This document shows positions 22,044 to 30,761 of a stretch of 32,225 bases of DNA, in pieces (position 1 is the first letter of the stretch; each line of letters opens with the position of its first letter). The stretch is from an uncultured bacterium (lineage in GTDB: Bacteria > Planctomycetota > UBA1135 > GCA-002686595). The stretch is from contig CADEGS010000020.1 in assembly GCA_902826945.1 (NCBI GenBank), positions 1 to 32,225 on the forward strand. The letters are read 5' to 3'. The position numbers and the translations under genes are program-made. The notes below the pieces were generated by a model, which did not search any database, was not told the DNA's origin, and saw only the letters and a program-made list of their open reading frames with translations.

Positions 22044-23360
22044 TCAGGGTAGCGCGGCGGCGCCCGCGGCCGAGCGGTACAGCGCCTCGATCCGCGCCAG
22101 ATGCTCCTCGCAGGCGAGCGGCAGCCCGACCTGCACGCTGCGGCGCGCCCCGCGCGCGATCGCGCGCGCCATCGCGGCCGCCAGCCGCGGCGCGTCGCCC
22201 GGCGGCACGAGCAGCGCGTCCGCCGCCGCCACCTCGGCGATGCCCGGCACGTCGCTCGCGACCAGCGGCACCCCCGCCGCGCGCGCCTGCAGGCACGCGA
22301 GCGGCGCGTTCTCGTCCCACAGGGACGGCACGACCAGCGCCGACAGCCCGGCCAGGACGCGCGGCGCGTCCTCGGGCGGGAAGGGCGGCTCGAGACGCGC
22401 GTGCGGCGGCATGCCGCGCGCGAGCAGCGCCGGCGCGAAGGCGGCGTGCCGCCCGCCCGGCGCGGCGCCGTGCAGCACGAGCTCCCAGCCCTCGGGCGCG
22501 CGCGCGGCCAGGAGCCGCGCCGCGTCGAGCAGCGTGGCCACGCCCTTGTGCGGCGCGAGCTGCCCGCAGAAGCCGAAGCGGAACGGCCCCGCCGGCGCGG
22601 GCCGCGCGGCGGCGTAGGGCGCCTCGTCGAAGGCGTACACGAGGTGCACGAGCTTCTCGGCCGGCACGCCCGAGCGGCGCGCCACCGCGGCCAGCGAGCG
22701 CGTCGGGGCGATGAAGGTCGCGACCGCCTCGACGCAGGCGCGCGCGGCGCGCTCGCGCGCGGCCACGTCCGCGCGCATCACGACGCGCCCCGCACCGCCG
22801 AAGGTCGCCAGCGCGCGCACCGCCGCGCGCTTCAGCGCGACGCGCGCGCGGCCGCCGTCGTGGGGGCCCGGCTCGCGGATGCAGCGCGCGCAGACCTCGG
22901 GCGGGTGCGGCCCGAAGCAGCGCTCCAGGCGGTGGTCGAACATCTGCCCGCGGTGGCAGAAGAGGCCGTAGTCGGTCAGCGTCGCGACGGACGGGATCCC
23001 GCGCGCGAGCGCCACGGCGGGCAGGCCGAACGACAGGCCCCAGCCCAGGTAGACGAAGTGCACGAGCTCCGGGCGGTGGCGCTCCAGCGCGCCGGCGAAG
23101 GCGGCCTCGACGGCGGGGTCGGCGTAGCTCTCGCGCAGCCCTTCCCCCGCGCGGCCCGGACGCGAGAGCAGGAGCACGCGCACGCCCTCCTCCACCACCT
23201 CCTCGATAGAGCCCCGCGGCCCCGCGCCCTCGCGCACCGGGTGCAGGACGAGCGGCTCGTGCCCGCGCCGCACGAGGCCGCGCACCAGCTCGCGCGTGTA
23301 GAACTCCGTGCCGAAGCGCCCGCGCGGCGGGTAGCCGTTCGACACGACCAGGAGCTTCAC
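22044..23360 (-). CDS. GT4 family glycosyltransferase with EX7Q motif
   Basis: A 438-residue GT-B enzyme. It starts KLLVVSNGYPPRGRFGTEFY. LTDYGLFCHRG leads into a cysteine cluster ending CARC. Donor-site blocks are FGFCGQLAPHKGVATLLDA and VVPSLWDENAPLACLQARA. In that last block the second Glu of the usual EX7E is Gln (codon CAG, one base from GAG), so donor ribose contact or activity may be altered. A helix-rich end follows. GTG 23360 overlaps the stop of the upstream GT4 as GTGA. Either a working GT4 with a variant motif or an attenuated one; the rest of the donor site looks intact. Confidence 0.88.
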   Translation of the reverse strand: MKLLVVSNGYPPRGRFGTEFYTRELVRGLVRRGHEPLVLHPVREGAGPRGSIEEVVEEGVRVLLLSRPGRAGEGLRESYADPAVEAAFAGALERHRPELVHFVYLGWGLSFGLPAVALARGIPSVATLTDYGLFCHRGQMFDHRLERCFGPHPPEVCARCIREPGPHDGGRARVALKRAAVRALATFGGAGRVVMRADVAARERAARACVEAVATFIAPTRSLAAVARRSGVPAEKLVHLVYAFDEAPYAAARPAPAGPFRFGFCGQLAPHKGVATLLDAARLLAARAPEGWELVLHGAAPGGRHAAFAPALLARGMPPHARLEPPFPPEDAPRVLAGLSALVVPSLWDENAPLACLQARAAGVPLVASDVPGIAEVAAADALLVPPGDAPRLAAAMARAIARGARRSVQVGLPLACEEHLARIEALYRSAAGAAALP

Positions 23361-24598
23361 GGCGCGCTCCTCCGGCGCGTGCGCTCCAGGCGCTGCTCCA
23401 GGCCCGCGACGAAGCGCTCGTGCCCGAAGCGCGCGGCCACGCCCGCCCGCGCGCGCGCGCCGAGCGCCACGCGCCGCGCGTCGTCGGCCCACAGCCCGTG
23501 CAGCGCCTCCGCCCAGGCCTGCGGATCGCCGGCGCGCACGACGAGGCCGTCCACGCCGTCCTGCACGAGCTCGGGCGAGGCGCCGGCGTCGCTCGCCACG
23601 ACCGTCAGCCCGTGCGCCATGCCCTCCAGCGTGACGAGCCCGTACGGCTCGCCCCAGGTGCTCGGCAGCGCGAGCGCGTGCGCGCGCGCCAGCTCGACGC
23701 CCAGCGCCTCGCGCTCGAGCTGGCCGAGGAAGCGCACGCTGTCCCCGAGGCCGAGCGCCTGCACGCGCCGCTCGAGCGCCGCGCGGAAGTCCGCGCGCCC
23801 GCCGCCCGCCAGCGCCAGGCGCACGTCGGCGCCGCGCGCGCGCGCGCGCGCCACGGCCTCGACCAGGACGTCCTGACCCTTGCCCGCCCACAGCGAGGAG
23901 GCGCACACGAGCGAGAGCGGCGCGCCCGCGGCGCGCGGGCGCGCGGCGCTCGGCGCGCGCGCCGCCGCGGCCGCCAGGTCGGGCGGCAGGCCGGCCGGCA
24001 GCACCTCGATCGTCTCGCCGTCGATGCCGCTCTCGACCAGGCGCGCGCGCAGGTACGCGCTCGCCGCGCACAGCGGACCGAGCTCGACCAGCTCGCGCAG
24101 CGCGCGCCAGAAGCGCTCGAGCAGCGCCAGGCGGCCGGCCTTCGCGCGCGCCGCGCGCTCGTCCGCGCGCCACCCTGCGATCCAGTGGTTGGCCGGCCAG
24201 GCATCGGCCAGGTAGGCGAGGCTGGGCACGCCCGCGTGGCGCAGCGCGAGGAGCGGCGCGAGCGAGGCCAGCCCGAGGTTGAAGACCAGCGCGGCGTCCG
24301 GCCGCTCGCGGCGCAGCACCGCCGCCGTCGCGGCGTAGTTGCGCGGGCGGAAGAGGTGCAGCCGCGCGCGCTCGAGCGTGGGCGCGACCAGCGCGCGCTC
24401 CCAGGGGTCCTCGCCGTCGAGCGCCGGCTCCAGCGCGGCCGCGACGCCCGCCGCGCCGCGCAGCCGCTCGCCGCGCGCGCACAGGACCGTGACCGCGTGG
24501 CCGCGCGCGCGCAGCGCCTCGACCGCGTCGCGCGTCAGGAGCTCGTAGCCGCCCGCCACGTACGGCGGGTAGCGCAGCGTGACGGCCAGCAGCTTCAC
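23357..24598 (-). CDS. GT4 family glycosyltransferase
   Basis: A 413-residue GT-B enzyme. The N-terminus KLLAVTLRYPPYVAGGYELL shows the acceptor-domain strand and G-G loop. YLADAWPANHWIAGW replaces the HDY block, and no cysteine cluster is present. The donor domain is complete: LVCASSLWAGKGQDVLVEAV, then VRFLGQLEREALG, then the EX7E motif in STWGEPYGLVTLEGMAHGLTVV, then ASPELVQDGVDGLVV. Its GTG start at 24598 overlaps the TGA of the inactive sulfatase-like gene as GTGA, and its own TGA overlaps the start of the next GT4. All three transferases and the sulfatase-like protein should therefore be made together. Confidence 0.91.
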   Translation of the reverse strand: MKLLAVTLRYPPYVAGGYELLTRDAVEALRARGHAVTVLCARGERLRGAAGVAAALEPALDGEDPWERALVAPTLERARLHLFRPRNYAATAAVLRRERPDAALVFNLGLASLAPLLALRHAGVPSLAYLADAWPANHWIAGWRADERAARAKAGRLALLERFWRALRELVELGPLCAASAYLRARLVESGIDGETIEVLPAGLPPDLAAAAARAPSAARPRAAGAPLSLVCASSLWAGKGQDVLVEAVARARARGADVRLALAGGGRADFRAALERRVQALGLGDSVRFLGQLEREALGVELARAHALALPSTWGEPYGLVTLEGMAHGLTVVASDAGASPELVQDGVDGLVVRAGDPQAWAEALHGLWADDARRVALGARARAGVAARFGHERFVAGLEQRLERTRRRSAP

Positions 24599-26154
24599 CG
24601 CTCGCCGATCGGCTGCCCCAGGTAGCCGGCGTCGCGCAGCCGGCGCACGGTCTCGGGATCGACGCGCTCGTGGAACAGGAGGTTCTCCTGCAGCACGCGC
24701 TGCGCCTGGGAGACGTTCTCCAGCCAGGTCAGCGCGCGCTCGCGCATGGCCTCGAACTCCGGCGGCGCCGGCGTCGGCACGGGCGACTCGAGCGGCGGGA
24801 ACGGATCGGCCAGGCGGTCGTAGAAGCGCACGGTGGTGCGCCCCTCGCCGAGGCGGTCCTCGCCCGACCACGAGCGGCGCATGTCGGCGTGCAGCGTGCG
24901 GTCGGGCACCAGGAACTCGAGCGCATGGCGCGGCCAGGCGACGATCGCCACGCCCTCCTGCAGCCCGCACGAGGCGAAGGCGTGCAGGCGCGCCGTGCCG
25001 GTGGGCGGCTGGCCGCCCTCCGCGCCGCGCACGTAGCGCGCCTGCGAGATGCCTTGCATGCCGGTCGGCGGCGGCAGGCCGGCTAGCTCGACCAGCGTGG
25101 GCGCCACGTCGAGCAGGCTGGCCAGCGCCTCCACGCGGCCCTCGTCCGGAGCGAGCTCGGCCGGCGTCGCGCCGGGCGCGCGCACGATCCAGGGCACGTG
25201 CAGGTCCGCCATCGAGTAGCGCCCGCTGCACAGGTAGAGCCCGGCCTCGCCGAACTGCACGCCGTAGGTGCCCACGACGCACACGACCGTGTCGTCCATC
25301 AGGCGCGCCGAGCGCAGGCTGCCGAGCAGGTGGCCCAGGTCCTCGTCGAGCCGGCGCAGGTGCCCGTCGTAGATCGCCTCGTAATGGCCGAGCGTGCGCG
25401 AGCCGCCGCGCCAGCGCTCGTTCGGGATCGCGAAGAAGACGTCGTTCGTGCTGCCCACCGGCGGCACGAAGTCGAGCTCCTCGCGCGGCGCGAAGAACTC
25501 CTCGCGCGCCAGGTCGGGCTCGAACCAGCAGCGCTCGAGGTCGCCCAGGTGCAGGAGCGCGAACCAGCGCGCGTCGCGCGGCAGCCCGCGCACCCAGCCC
25601 AGCATGCGCTCGGCCAGCGGCTCGGCGCCGCGCTCCGCGCGCGCGGCCAGCAGGAACTCCTGGAAGCCGGGGGCGAAGCCGAGCGTCGGCTGCAGGCTGC
25701 GGTCGGCGACGAAGGCGCCCGTGCGGTAGCCGGCCGCCAGGAACTCGACCGCCAGCCGCGGCAGCGCGTCGGGGATGCTCCAGCGCTGCTCCGGCGTGCC
25801 GGTGCCGTCGGGCAGGATGCGCCGCGCGAGCAGCGGCTCGCAGCCCGTCAGGAGCGCCACGTGCGCGGGGATCGGGAGCGGCGCCGCGGCGTAGGCCTCG
25901 GCGAAGAGCGTCCCCTCCGCCGCCAGCGCGTCCAGGTTCGGCGTCGTCTCGCGGTCGTACCCCAGCACCGACAGGTGGTCGGCGCGCAGCGCGTCGATCG
26001 CGATCAGGAGCACGCCGCGCGGGCGCGCGGGCGGCGCTCCCTGCTGGGCGGCGGCCCGCCAGGCAGGAGCGACGAGCGCCAGGAGCGCGCCGGCGAGCGC
26101 GCGCGCCGCGGGGCGCGGGGTCGGGAATTCTCGGCGCACGGGGAGCGGCAGCAT
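24595..26154 (-). CDS. Sulfatase-fold protein lacking catalytic residues (putative pseudoenzyme)
   Basis: A 519-residue exported protein. A signal peptide (ALAGALLALVAPAWRAAAQ) leads into GVLLIAIDALRADHLSVLGY, the intact first strand and Asp of the sulfatase fold, followed by TTPNLDALAAEGTLF. The site normally T/S/C-x-P-S is P94-I-P-A-H97 before LLTG, so the nucleophile is gone. The DHGE block is G-T296-Y297-G-V, and GEHG is G-E-A304-G, so three more metal or catalytic residues are lost. The fold-defining stretches and overall length are kept and the frame is clean, which argues for a conserved non-catalytic role (binding or scaffold), not decay. ATG 26154 is chosen for its signal peptide; the open frame further upstream looks non-coding. 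It lies 35 nt after batE and is GTGA-coupled to a GT4. Confidence 0.82.
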   Translation of the reverse strand: MLPLPVRREFPTPRPAARALAGALLALVAPAWRAAAQQGAPPARPRGVLLIAIDALRADHLSVLGYDRETTPNLDALAAEGTLFAEAYAAAPLPIPAHVALLTGCEPLLARRILPDGTGTPEQRWSIPDALPRLAVEFLAAGYRTGAFVADRSLQPTLGFAPGFQEFLLAARAERGAEPLAERMLGWVRGLPRDARWFALLHLGDLERCWFEPDLAREEFFAPREELDFVPPVGSTNDVFFAIPNERWRGGSRTLGHYEAIYDGHLRRLDEDLGHLLGSLRSARLMDDTVVCVVGTYGVQFGEAGLYLCSGRYSMADLHVPWIVRAPGATPAELAPDEGRVEALASLLDVAPTLVELAGLPPPTGMQGISQARYVRGAEGGQPPTGTARLHAFASCGLQEGVAIVAWPRHALEFLVPDRTLHADMRRSWSGEDRLGEGRTTVRFYDRLADPFPPLESPVPTPAPPEFEAMRERALTWLENVSQAQRVLQENLLFHERVDPETVRRLRDAGYLGQPIGER

Positions 26155-26189
26155 CTCGCGCCCCGCGCCGGCGCACAAGCCCCGCGCGC

Positions 26190-26960
26190 TCAGCGGTCCA
26201 GGGCGAACACGGCCGAGTCGGCGACCCAGCCGCGCGTGCCGTCGGCCGTCTCGACGCGCACCCAGCCCGGCAGCGCGTCCACGCGCGCCACCTCCTGGCC
26301 GGCCTCGGCCTGGCCGATCGGCGCCGCGGACGGGCGCGGCTCGCTGCGCAGCGGCGCGGCGGGCGCCGCGAGCACGAGCAGGTCGCCGCGCGCGCGCGGC
26401 AGCATGCCCGCGAGCCACGGCAGCGCCGCGGCGGCGAGCACGAGCGCCGCGCCGAGCGCGGCGCGGCGCCACGCCGCTCCCCCCCGCAGCGCCTCGCCCG
26501 CCAGCGCGAGCGCGAGCAGGGCGAGCGCGCCCAGCACCGCCCAGCGGCGCTCGTGCGGGCGTCCGAGCTCGCCCAGCCGGGCGAAGGTCGAGCGCAGGTC
26601 GCCGCGCTCCGCGGGCGCGAGTCCCTGCTGCGAGCGCGCGAGCTCGCGGTTCGCGCGCGCGTCCTCGCTCGCGGGGTCGAGCCGCGCCGCCAGCGTGTAC
26701 CAGCCGAGCGCCTCCATCGGATGCTCGCCGCGCCAGGCCGCGTTGCCCAGGCCGAGCGCGACGCGCGCGCGGTCCTCGGGCACCAGCGCGGGGTCGTCGA
26801 GCAGCGCCTGCCAGGCGAGCGCCGCCTCGTCGTAGGAGCCGCGGCGGTAGGCGTCCGCGGCGCGCTCGAAGAGGTCCTGCGACGGGCTCGCGGGCGCCTG
26901 CGCGCGCGCGCCGGCCGCCGCCAGGAGGACCGTCGCGACGAGCGGCAGCGCGCGCCTCAC
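26190..26960 (-). CDS. batE: BatE-like protein (TPR, two membrane segments, SH3-like domain)
   Basis: A 256-residue membrane protein. A signal-like N-terminus (LPLVATVLLAAAGARA) is followed by TPR helices (about 30-115: ERAADAYRRGSYDEAALAWQ and ALGLGNAAWRGEHPMEALGWY). Two hydrophobic segments come next (about 139-160 and 165-187), then a bacterial SH3-like domain (LRSEPRPSAAPIGQAEAGQE, then GWVRVETADGTRGWVADSAV). This order is the usual BatE architecture, with the SH3 part outside. GTG 26960 overlaps the batD stop as GTGA. It closes the Bat set; 35 nt later the glycan-related genes begin. The molecular role of Bat proteins is not firmly known; aerotolerance and envelope stress have been proposed. 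Confidence 0.87.
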   Translation of the reverse strand: MRRALPLVATVLLAAAGARAQAPASPSQDLFERAADAYRRGSYDEAALAWQALLDDPALVPEDRARVALGLGNAAWRGEHPMEALGWYTLAARLDPASEDARANRELARSQQGLAPAERGDLRSTFARLGELGRPHERRWAVLGALALLALALAGEALRGGAAWRRAALGAALVLAAAALPWLAGMLPRARGDLLVLAAPAAPLRSEPRPSAAPIGQAEAGQEVARVDALPGWVRVETADGTRGWVADSAVFALDR

Positions 26961-28735
26961 GCCGCCCTCCCAGCGCCCGTCGCGCGCTGCCAGCGCTCGG
27001 CCGCGGCCAGGATCTCCTCCGCGGAGACCGGGGCGCCGCCGCCGCTCCCCCACACCTCCGCTTCCAGCCGCGCGAGGACGGCGCGCACCGGCGCCGCCTC
27101 GGTCGCCTCGTGCGCGGCGCCGCGGCCCGCGAGCCAGCGCGCGGGGTCGCGGCCGACCCAGGCCTCGTCCGGATCGCCGGCGCGCGCGGCCAGGAAGCGC
27201 GTCAGCGCGCCCAGCCGCTCCTGCGCCGAGCGCGCGCCGCGCAGCTCGCGCACGAGCGTGCGCCGCGCCCGCCGCCGGCGGCGCTCGCGCGGCGCGTCGG
27301 GGTCGCCGCGGCGCCGCCGCACCGCGCCGCGCGCGAGGAGCCAGGCCGCCGGCAGCGCGAAGCACAGCGCCACGAGCAGGCCGTCCGTGGGCGCCGGCCC
27401 GTGCCGCTCGGCGCCCGCGGCGAGCGGCCGCACGTCGATGTCGCGCACGTCGCGCTCGAAGCGCGGCGCTTCCTCCTCCGTCAGGCTCGTGCGCCCCTCG
27501 AGCGCGCGCACGCGGATCGGGATCGGCTCGGTCGCGACGACGCCGTAGCGCCCGGCCTCGGGGTCGAAGACCGACAGCGGCACGGCCGGGATGCGCTCGA
27601 CCGCGGCGTCCATCGGCGCCAGGTCGTAGGTCACCGCGCGGCGGTCGAAGCCCTTCTCCTCGGTGCGCCCGTAGACGCGGAAGCCCTCGAAGGCGTCGAG
27701 GTGCGCGAGGTCGGGCGCGTCGAAGAACTCGAGGTTGCCCGAGCCGGTCCACACCACCTGCAGCTTGATCGAGTCGCCGACGACGACGTCGCGCGTGTCG
27801 GCGCTGGCGCGCGCGGCCAGCGTGCCGACCGCGCCGGAGAAGTCGAACGGCTGGCCTTCGCTCGGCAGCGGCACGACCTCGAGCGCGAGCGGCGGCGCCT
27901 GGACGAAGAAGGTCTTCTTGCGCGAGCTCTCGAACAGGGAGCGCGCCGGCAGGCGCTGGCCGAACTCGAGGAAGCTCGTCGGGAACTCGATCGTGCCCGG
28001 CCGACCGGGGACGAAGCTCTTGACGAGGCGGAAGGTCAGCATCTCGCGGCCGTCCGCGCGGCGCGATTCGACCTGCTCGGCGACCGGGCCGGGGCCGCCG
28101 TTCACGCCCACGCCCTCGATGCGCTTCGCGCTCGCGGGCAGCTCGCGCTGGTCGAGCTCGACCACGCCGGAGAGCTCGCCCCACCACGGCAGGTGCAGGT
28201 TGGCGAGGTCCACGCGCGTGTCGGCGTCCCAGCCGAAGCGGATCTCGAGCGAGAAGGGCTGCCCTTCCACGACGCGCGCGGGCGTCGGCGTGAGCTCGAG
28301 GAAGCCCAGGTCCTCGCCGGTCAGGTCGCGCACGACGCGCAGCGAGAGCTTGCGCGTCGCGAGGCGCTGGCCGTCCACCTCGACATCGAGCGAGGGGATC
28401 TCGAAGTCGCCCTCGGCGCGCGCGCGCACCGGGATGCGCCAGTAGGTGCGGTTCCACTGCTCGCGCCGGCCACCCTGGATCCGCATGCCGCGCTCGGAGC
28501 TCGGGCCCGCGGGCACGCCGAGCTCGAGGCCCTGCACCGCCGGCAGCGGGAGCAAGCGCGCCTGGCCGCCGCCCTCGACCACGACCTGCAGCGCGATCTC
28601 CTCGCCCAGCCGCGCGACGCCCGCGCTGAGCTGGGCGGTCACCTCCGGCGCGCTCTGCGCCACGGCGAGCGAGGCCAGCGCGCACAGCGCCGCCACGAGG
28701 GCCGGCCAGCGTCTCGAGCGAATCCGCGCTCCCAT
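26957..28735 (-). CDS. batD: BatD-like protein (oxygen-tolerance family)
   Basis: A 592-residue protein. A signal peptide (PALVAALCALASLAVAQ) is followed by tandem immunoglobulin-like beta domains: VTAQLSAGVARLGEEIALQVVV at the start, TPTPARVVEGQPFSLEIRF near residue 150, and VVVGDSIKLQVVWTG near 315. These repeated x-G-D/E-x-V/I-x-L-x-V patterns characterise BatD. One transmembrane helix lies near 445 (LLVALCFALPAAWLLARG), then a basic cytoplasmic tail of about 120 residues with helices. ATG 28735 has an excellent ribosome site, GAGGAGGGAG at 28748-28739, overlapping the stop of the upstream gene. The gap to that gene is 11 nt. It is coupled to batE by GTGA. Confidence 0.9.
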   Translation of the reverse strand: MGARIRSRRWPALVAALCALASLAVAQSAPEVTAQLSAGVARLGEEIALQVVVEGGGQARLLPLPAVQGLELGVPAGPSSERGMRIQGGRREQWNRTYWRIPVRARAEGDFEIPSLDVEVDGQRLATRKLSLRVVRDLTGEDLGFLELTPTPARVVEGQPFSLEIRFGWDADTRVDLANLHLPWWGELSGVVELDQRELPASAKRIEGVGVNGGPGPVAEQVESRRADGREMLTFRLVKSFVPGRPGTIEFPTSFLEFGQRLPARSLFESSRKKTFFVQAPPLALEVVPLPSEGQPFDFSGAVGTLAARASADTRDVVVGDSIKLQVVWTGSGNLEFFDAPDLAHLDAFEGFRVYGRTEEKGFDRRAVTYDLAPMDAAVERIPAVPLSVFDPEAGRYGVVATEPIPIRVRALEGRTSLTEEEAPRFERDVRDIDVRPLAAGAERHGPAPTDGLLVALCFALPAAWLLARGAVRRRRGDPDAPRERRRRRARRTLVRELRGARSAQERLGALTRFLAARAGDPDEAWVGRDPARWLAGRGAAHEATEAAPVRAVLARLEAEVWGSGGGAPVSAEEILAAAERWQRATGAGRAA

Positions 28736-28746
28736 CGTCTCCCTCC

Positions 28747-29742
28747 TCACCAGTCCTTCTCCACCGTCTCGCGCCGCGCCTGGCGCAGGCGCGCCTCGAG
28801 CGCCTTGCCCTGCGCCTCGAGCTCCGCCAGCCGGTCGAGCAGGCGCAGCACCTCCTCGCGCGTCAGGTGGCGCTCCGCGTCCTCGGGCTCGCCGGCCTGC
28901 GCCGGGTCCTGCTCCTCGGCCGGCGCGCCTTGCTCCGCGGGCGGCTGGAGCTCGCCCGCGTCCGGCCGCTGCGCGTCCTTCGCGTCCGCCTGCTGCTGCT
29001 TCTGCTCCTGGTCGCCGTCCTCGCCCTGGGAGTCGTCCTGCGGCTCTTGGTCCTGGCCCTGCTGCTGGTCCTGCTGCTGCTCTTCTTGCTGCTTCTCCTG
29101 CTCCTCGCGCTGCCTCTCGATCTCGTCGAGCTCGTGCAGGCGGCGCTGCACGAGCTCGAGGTTCGCGCGCGTGTCGGCGTCCTTCCAGTCGCTCCTCAAG
29201 CGCTCGCACAGCGTGGCGCGCGCGCGCTCGTACGCCGCGCGCGCGGCGGGCAGCGGGTCCTCCGGCGGGGCGCCGGGCGCCGGCGTGGCTCCGGGCGCGG
29301 GGACCGGAGCGAGCGCCGGCGGCGTCGCGAGCGCGGGCGGGGCGCCCGCGCCGCTCCTCTGCGCGACCTCCGGGATCTGCGCGCGCCGGCGCTCGCCCTC
29401 CTGCAGGTCCACCACGCCCGCGTCGTAGGTCGCCCGGCGGCGCAGCTCGCCCGAGCCCGCGAGCGCGCGCGCCGACTGGAACGACTGCACCGCATCGGGC
29501 CAGGCCGCGGGATCCTCGCCGCGCGCGCCCGCCAGGCCGAGGCCGAAGGCGAGCGCCGCGCGCTCGCCCTCCGCGAGGGCGTCGCCGGAGAGGAGCGGCT
29601 CCGCCAGCGCGCGCGCCTCGTCGGCGCGACCCTCCTCGACCAGGGCGCGGAAGCGCGCGAAGGTCGCGGCGAAGGGCTCGGGCGGCGGCGCGGGCGCGTC
29701 GCCGTCGGCGAGGAGCGGCAGGAGCAGGAGGAGCGCCTTCAC
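28747..29742 (-). CDS. BatC-like protein with Gln/Glu-rich region
   Basis: A 331-residue protein. A very short hydrophobic start (VKALLLLLPLLADGDA) is a minimal signal or anchor. Helical TPR-like material covers about 20-110 (FRALVEEGRADEARALAEPLL). A Pro/Ala-rich linker (about 120-155) is followed by a helix (AYERARATLCERLRSDWKDADTRANLELVQRRLHEL). Then comes a highly charged Gln/Glu/Asp-rich tract (about 205-260) built from CAG, GAG and GAC codons. The end is a predicted coiled coil (LTREEVLRLLDRLAELEAQGKALEARL). BatC proteins in other phyla also join TPRs to Gln-rich low complexity, and the gene sits between batB and batD, hence the call. GTG 29742 overlaps the batB stop as GTGA. Confidence 0.8.
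   Translation of the reverse strand: MKALLLLLPLLADGDAPAPPPEPFAATFARFRALVEEGRADEARALAEPLLSGDALAEGERAALAFGLGLAGARGEDPAAWPDAVQSFQSARALAGSGELRRRATYDAGVVDLQEGERRRAQIPEVAQRSGAGAPPALATPPALAPVPAPGATPAPGAPPEDPLPAARAAYERARATLCERLRSDWKDADTRANLELVQRRLHELDEIERQREEQEKQQEEQQQDQQQGQDQEPQDDSQGEDGDQEQKQQQADAKDAQRPDAGELQPPAEQGAPAEEQDPAQAGEPEDAERHLTREEVLRLLDRLAELEAQGKALEARLRQARRETVEKDW
28900..29130. repeat. Low-complexity CAG/GAG-rich tract in the BatC-like gene
   Basis: On the plus strand the tract reads as runs of CTG, CTC and CCT units; on the coding strand these are Gln, Glu and Asp codons. Imperfect triplet repeats of this kind expand and shrink by slippage. It lies wholly inside a coding frame. Confidence 0.8.
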
Positions 29743-30761
29743 GCCGCCCGCTCCCCGCGCCGCCGCTCGCAGAGCCCGCTCTCGCCCAGCATGCAGGCCA
29801 CCGCCGCCAGGAGCGCCCACTGGTAGCGGTCGTGCGGCACGCGCCGGTCGGCCGTCTCGCGCTCGCGCCCCTCGAGCGTCGCGATGCGCGCCTCGTAGAT
29901 CTCCTCGAGCGGCGTGGGCGACATCTCGACCGACAGGTACGCGCCGCCGGTCGCCTCGGCGATCGCGCGCAGGCTCTCGCCGGCCAGCCGCGTGACGACC
30001 TCCTGGCCGTCGGGCCCCTTCAGGAAGCCCGGCCGCCCATCGGCGCCGACGATCGGGATCTTGCCGCCCGCCTCGGTGCCGACGCCGACGACGAAGACGC
30101 GGATGCCGCGCTCGCGCGCCTGCTCGGCCAGCCTCGCTGCCTGCCCCTCGAGGTCCTCGCCGTCGGTCAGGAGGCAGATCGCCTCGTGCGCGCCCGTGCG
30201 GCCGTCGAACAGGTCGAGCGCCTGCTGCAGCGCCGCCGCCAGGTCGGTGCCGCCGCGCCGGTTGTCCTCGGTCGTGATGCTCGCGAGCAGCGCCTCGAGC
30301 GTGCCGCGGTCGTGCGTGAGCGGCGCCACCTCGCGCGCGTCGCCCGAGAACGCGAGCAGCGCGCAGCGGTCGCCGCGCAGGTGCTCGAGCAGGCCGCGCA
30401 CCTCGCGCTTGGCGCGCTCGAGGCGGCTCGGCTGCAGGTCCTGCGCCAGCATGCTGCGCGACGTGTCGAGGCACAGCACGAGGTCGAGCCCGCGCCGCAC
30501 GATCGGGCGTGTCGTGTAGCCGCGCACCGGGCCCAGCAGGCCGAGCCCGGCCAGGAAGAGCCCCGCGCACGCGAGCGCCAGGCGCAGCGCCGCACGGCCC
30601 GGCGCGGCGCGCGGCGCGAAGCTCGCGCGCAGGCGCGCGCCGGACAGCGCCGCGAGCGCGGCGCGCCGGCGCCGCAGGCCGACCACGCCGACGGCGAGCA
30701 CGAGGGCGGCGCAGAGCGGGACCCAGGCGAGACCCGGCCGCAGGAGGTCGATGCCGATCAC
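29739..30761 (-). CDS. batB: BatB-like VWA-domain membrane protein
   Basis: A 340-residue protein. Two N-terminal hydrophobic segments (about 8-30 and 58-80) precede a von Willebrand A domain. The metal-ion-dependent adhesion site is complete: D99-T-S101-R-S103 in LCLDTSRSMLAQDL, Thr in RGGTDLAAALQQA, and Asp in ICLLTDGEDLEG. The VWA part continues with RVFVVGVGTEAGGKIP, and a final segment is weakly hydrophobic (YQWALLAAVACMLGE). This is standard BatB, thought to bind partners through the Mg2+ site at the outer face of the cytoplasmic membrane. GTG 30761 overlaps the batA stop as GTGA. Confidence 0.93.
   Translation of the reverse strand: MIGIDLLRPGLAWVPLCAALVLAVGVVGLRRRRAALAALSGARLRASFAPRAAPGRAALRLALACAGLFLAGLGLLGPVRGYTTRPIVRRGLDLVLCLDTSRSMLAQDLQPSRLERAKREVRGLLEHLRGDRCALLAFSGDAREVAPLTHDRGTLEALLASITTEDNRRGGTDLAAALQQALDLFDGRTGAHEAICLLTDGEDLEGQAARLAEQARERGIRVFVVGVGTEAGGKIPIVGADGRPGFLKGPDGQEVVTRLAGESLRAIAEATGGAYLSVEMSPTPLEEIYEARIATLEGRERETADRRVPHDRYQWALLAAVACMLGESGLCERRRGERAA

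Noticed and set aside
24595..26154. Sulfatase-like gene as a decaying pseudogene
   Set aside because: The frame is uninterrupted for 519 codons, the signal peptide and fold motifs are intact, and both junctions are tightly arranged; the losses are confined to active-site residues.
28900..29130. CRISPR-like or tandem repeat array
   Set aside because: The repetition is irregular codon-level low complexity within a coding frame; there are no unique spacers of constant length.
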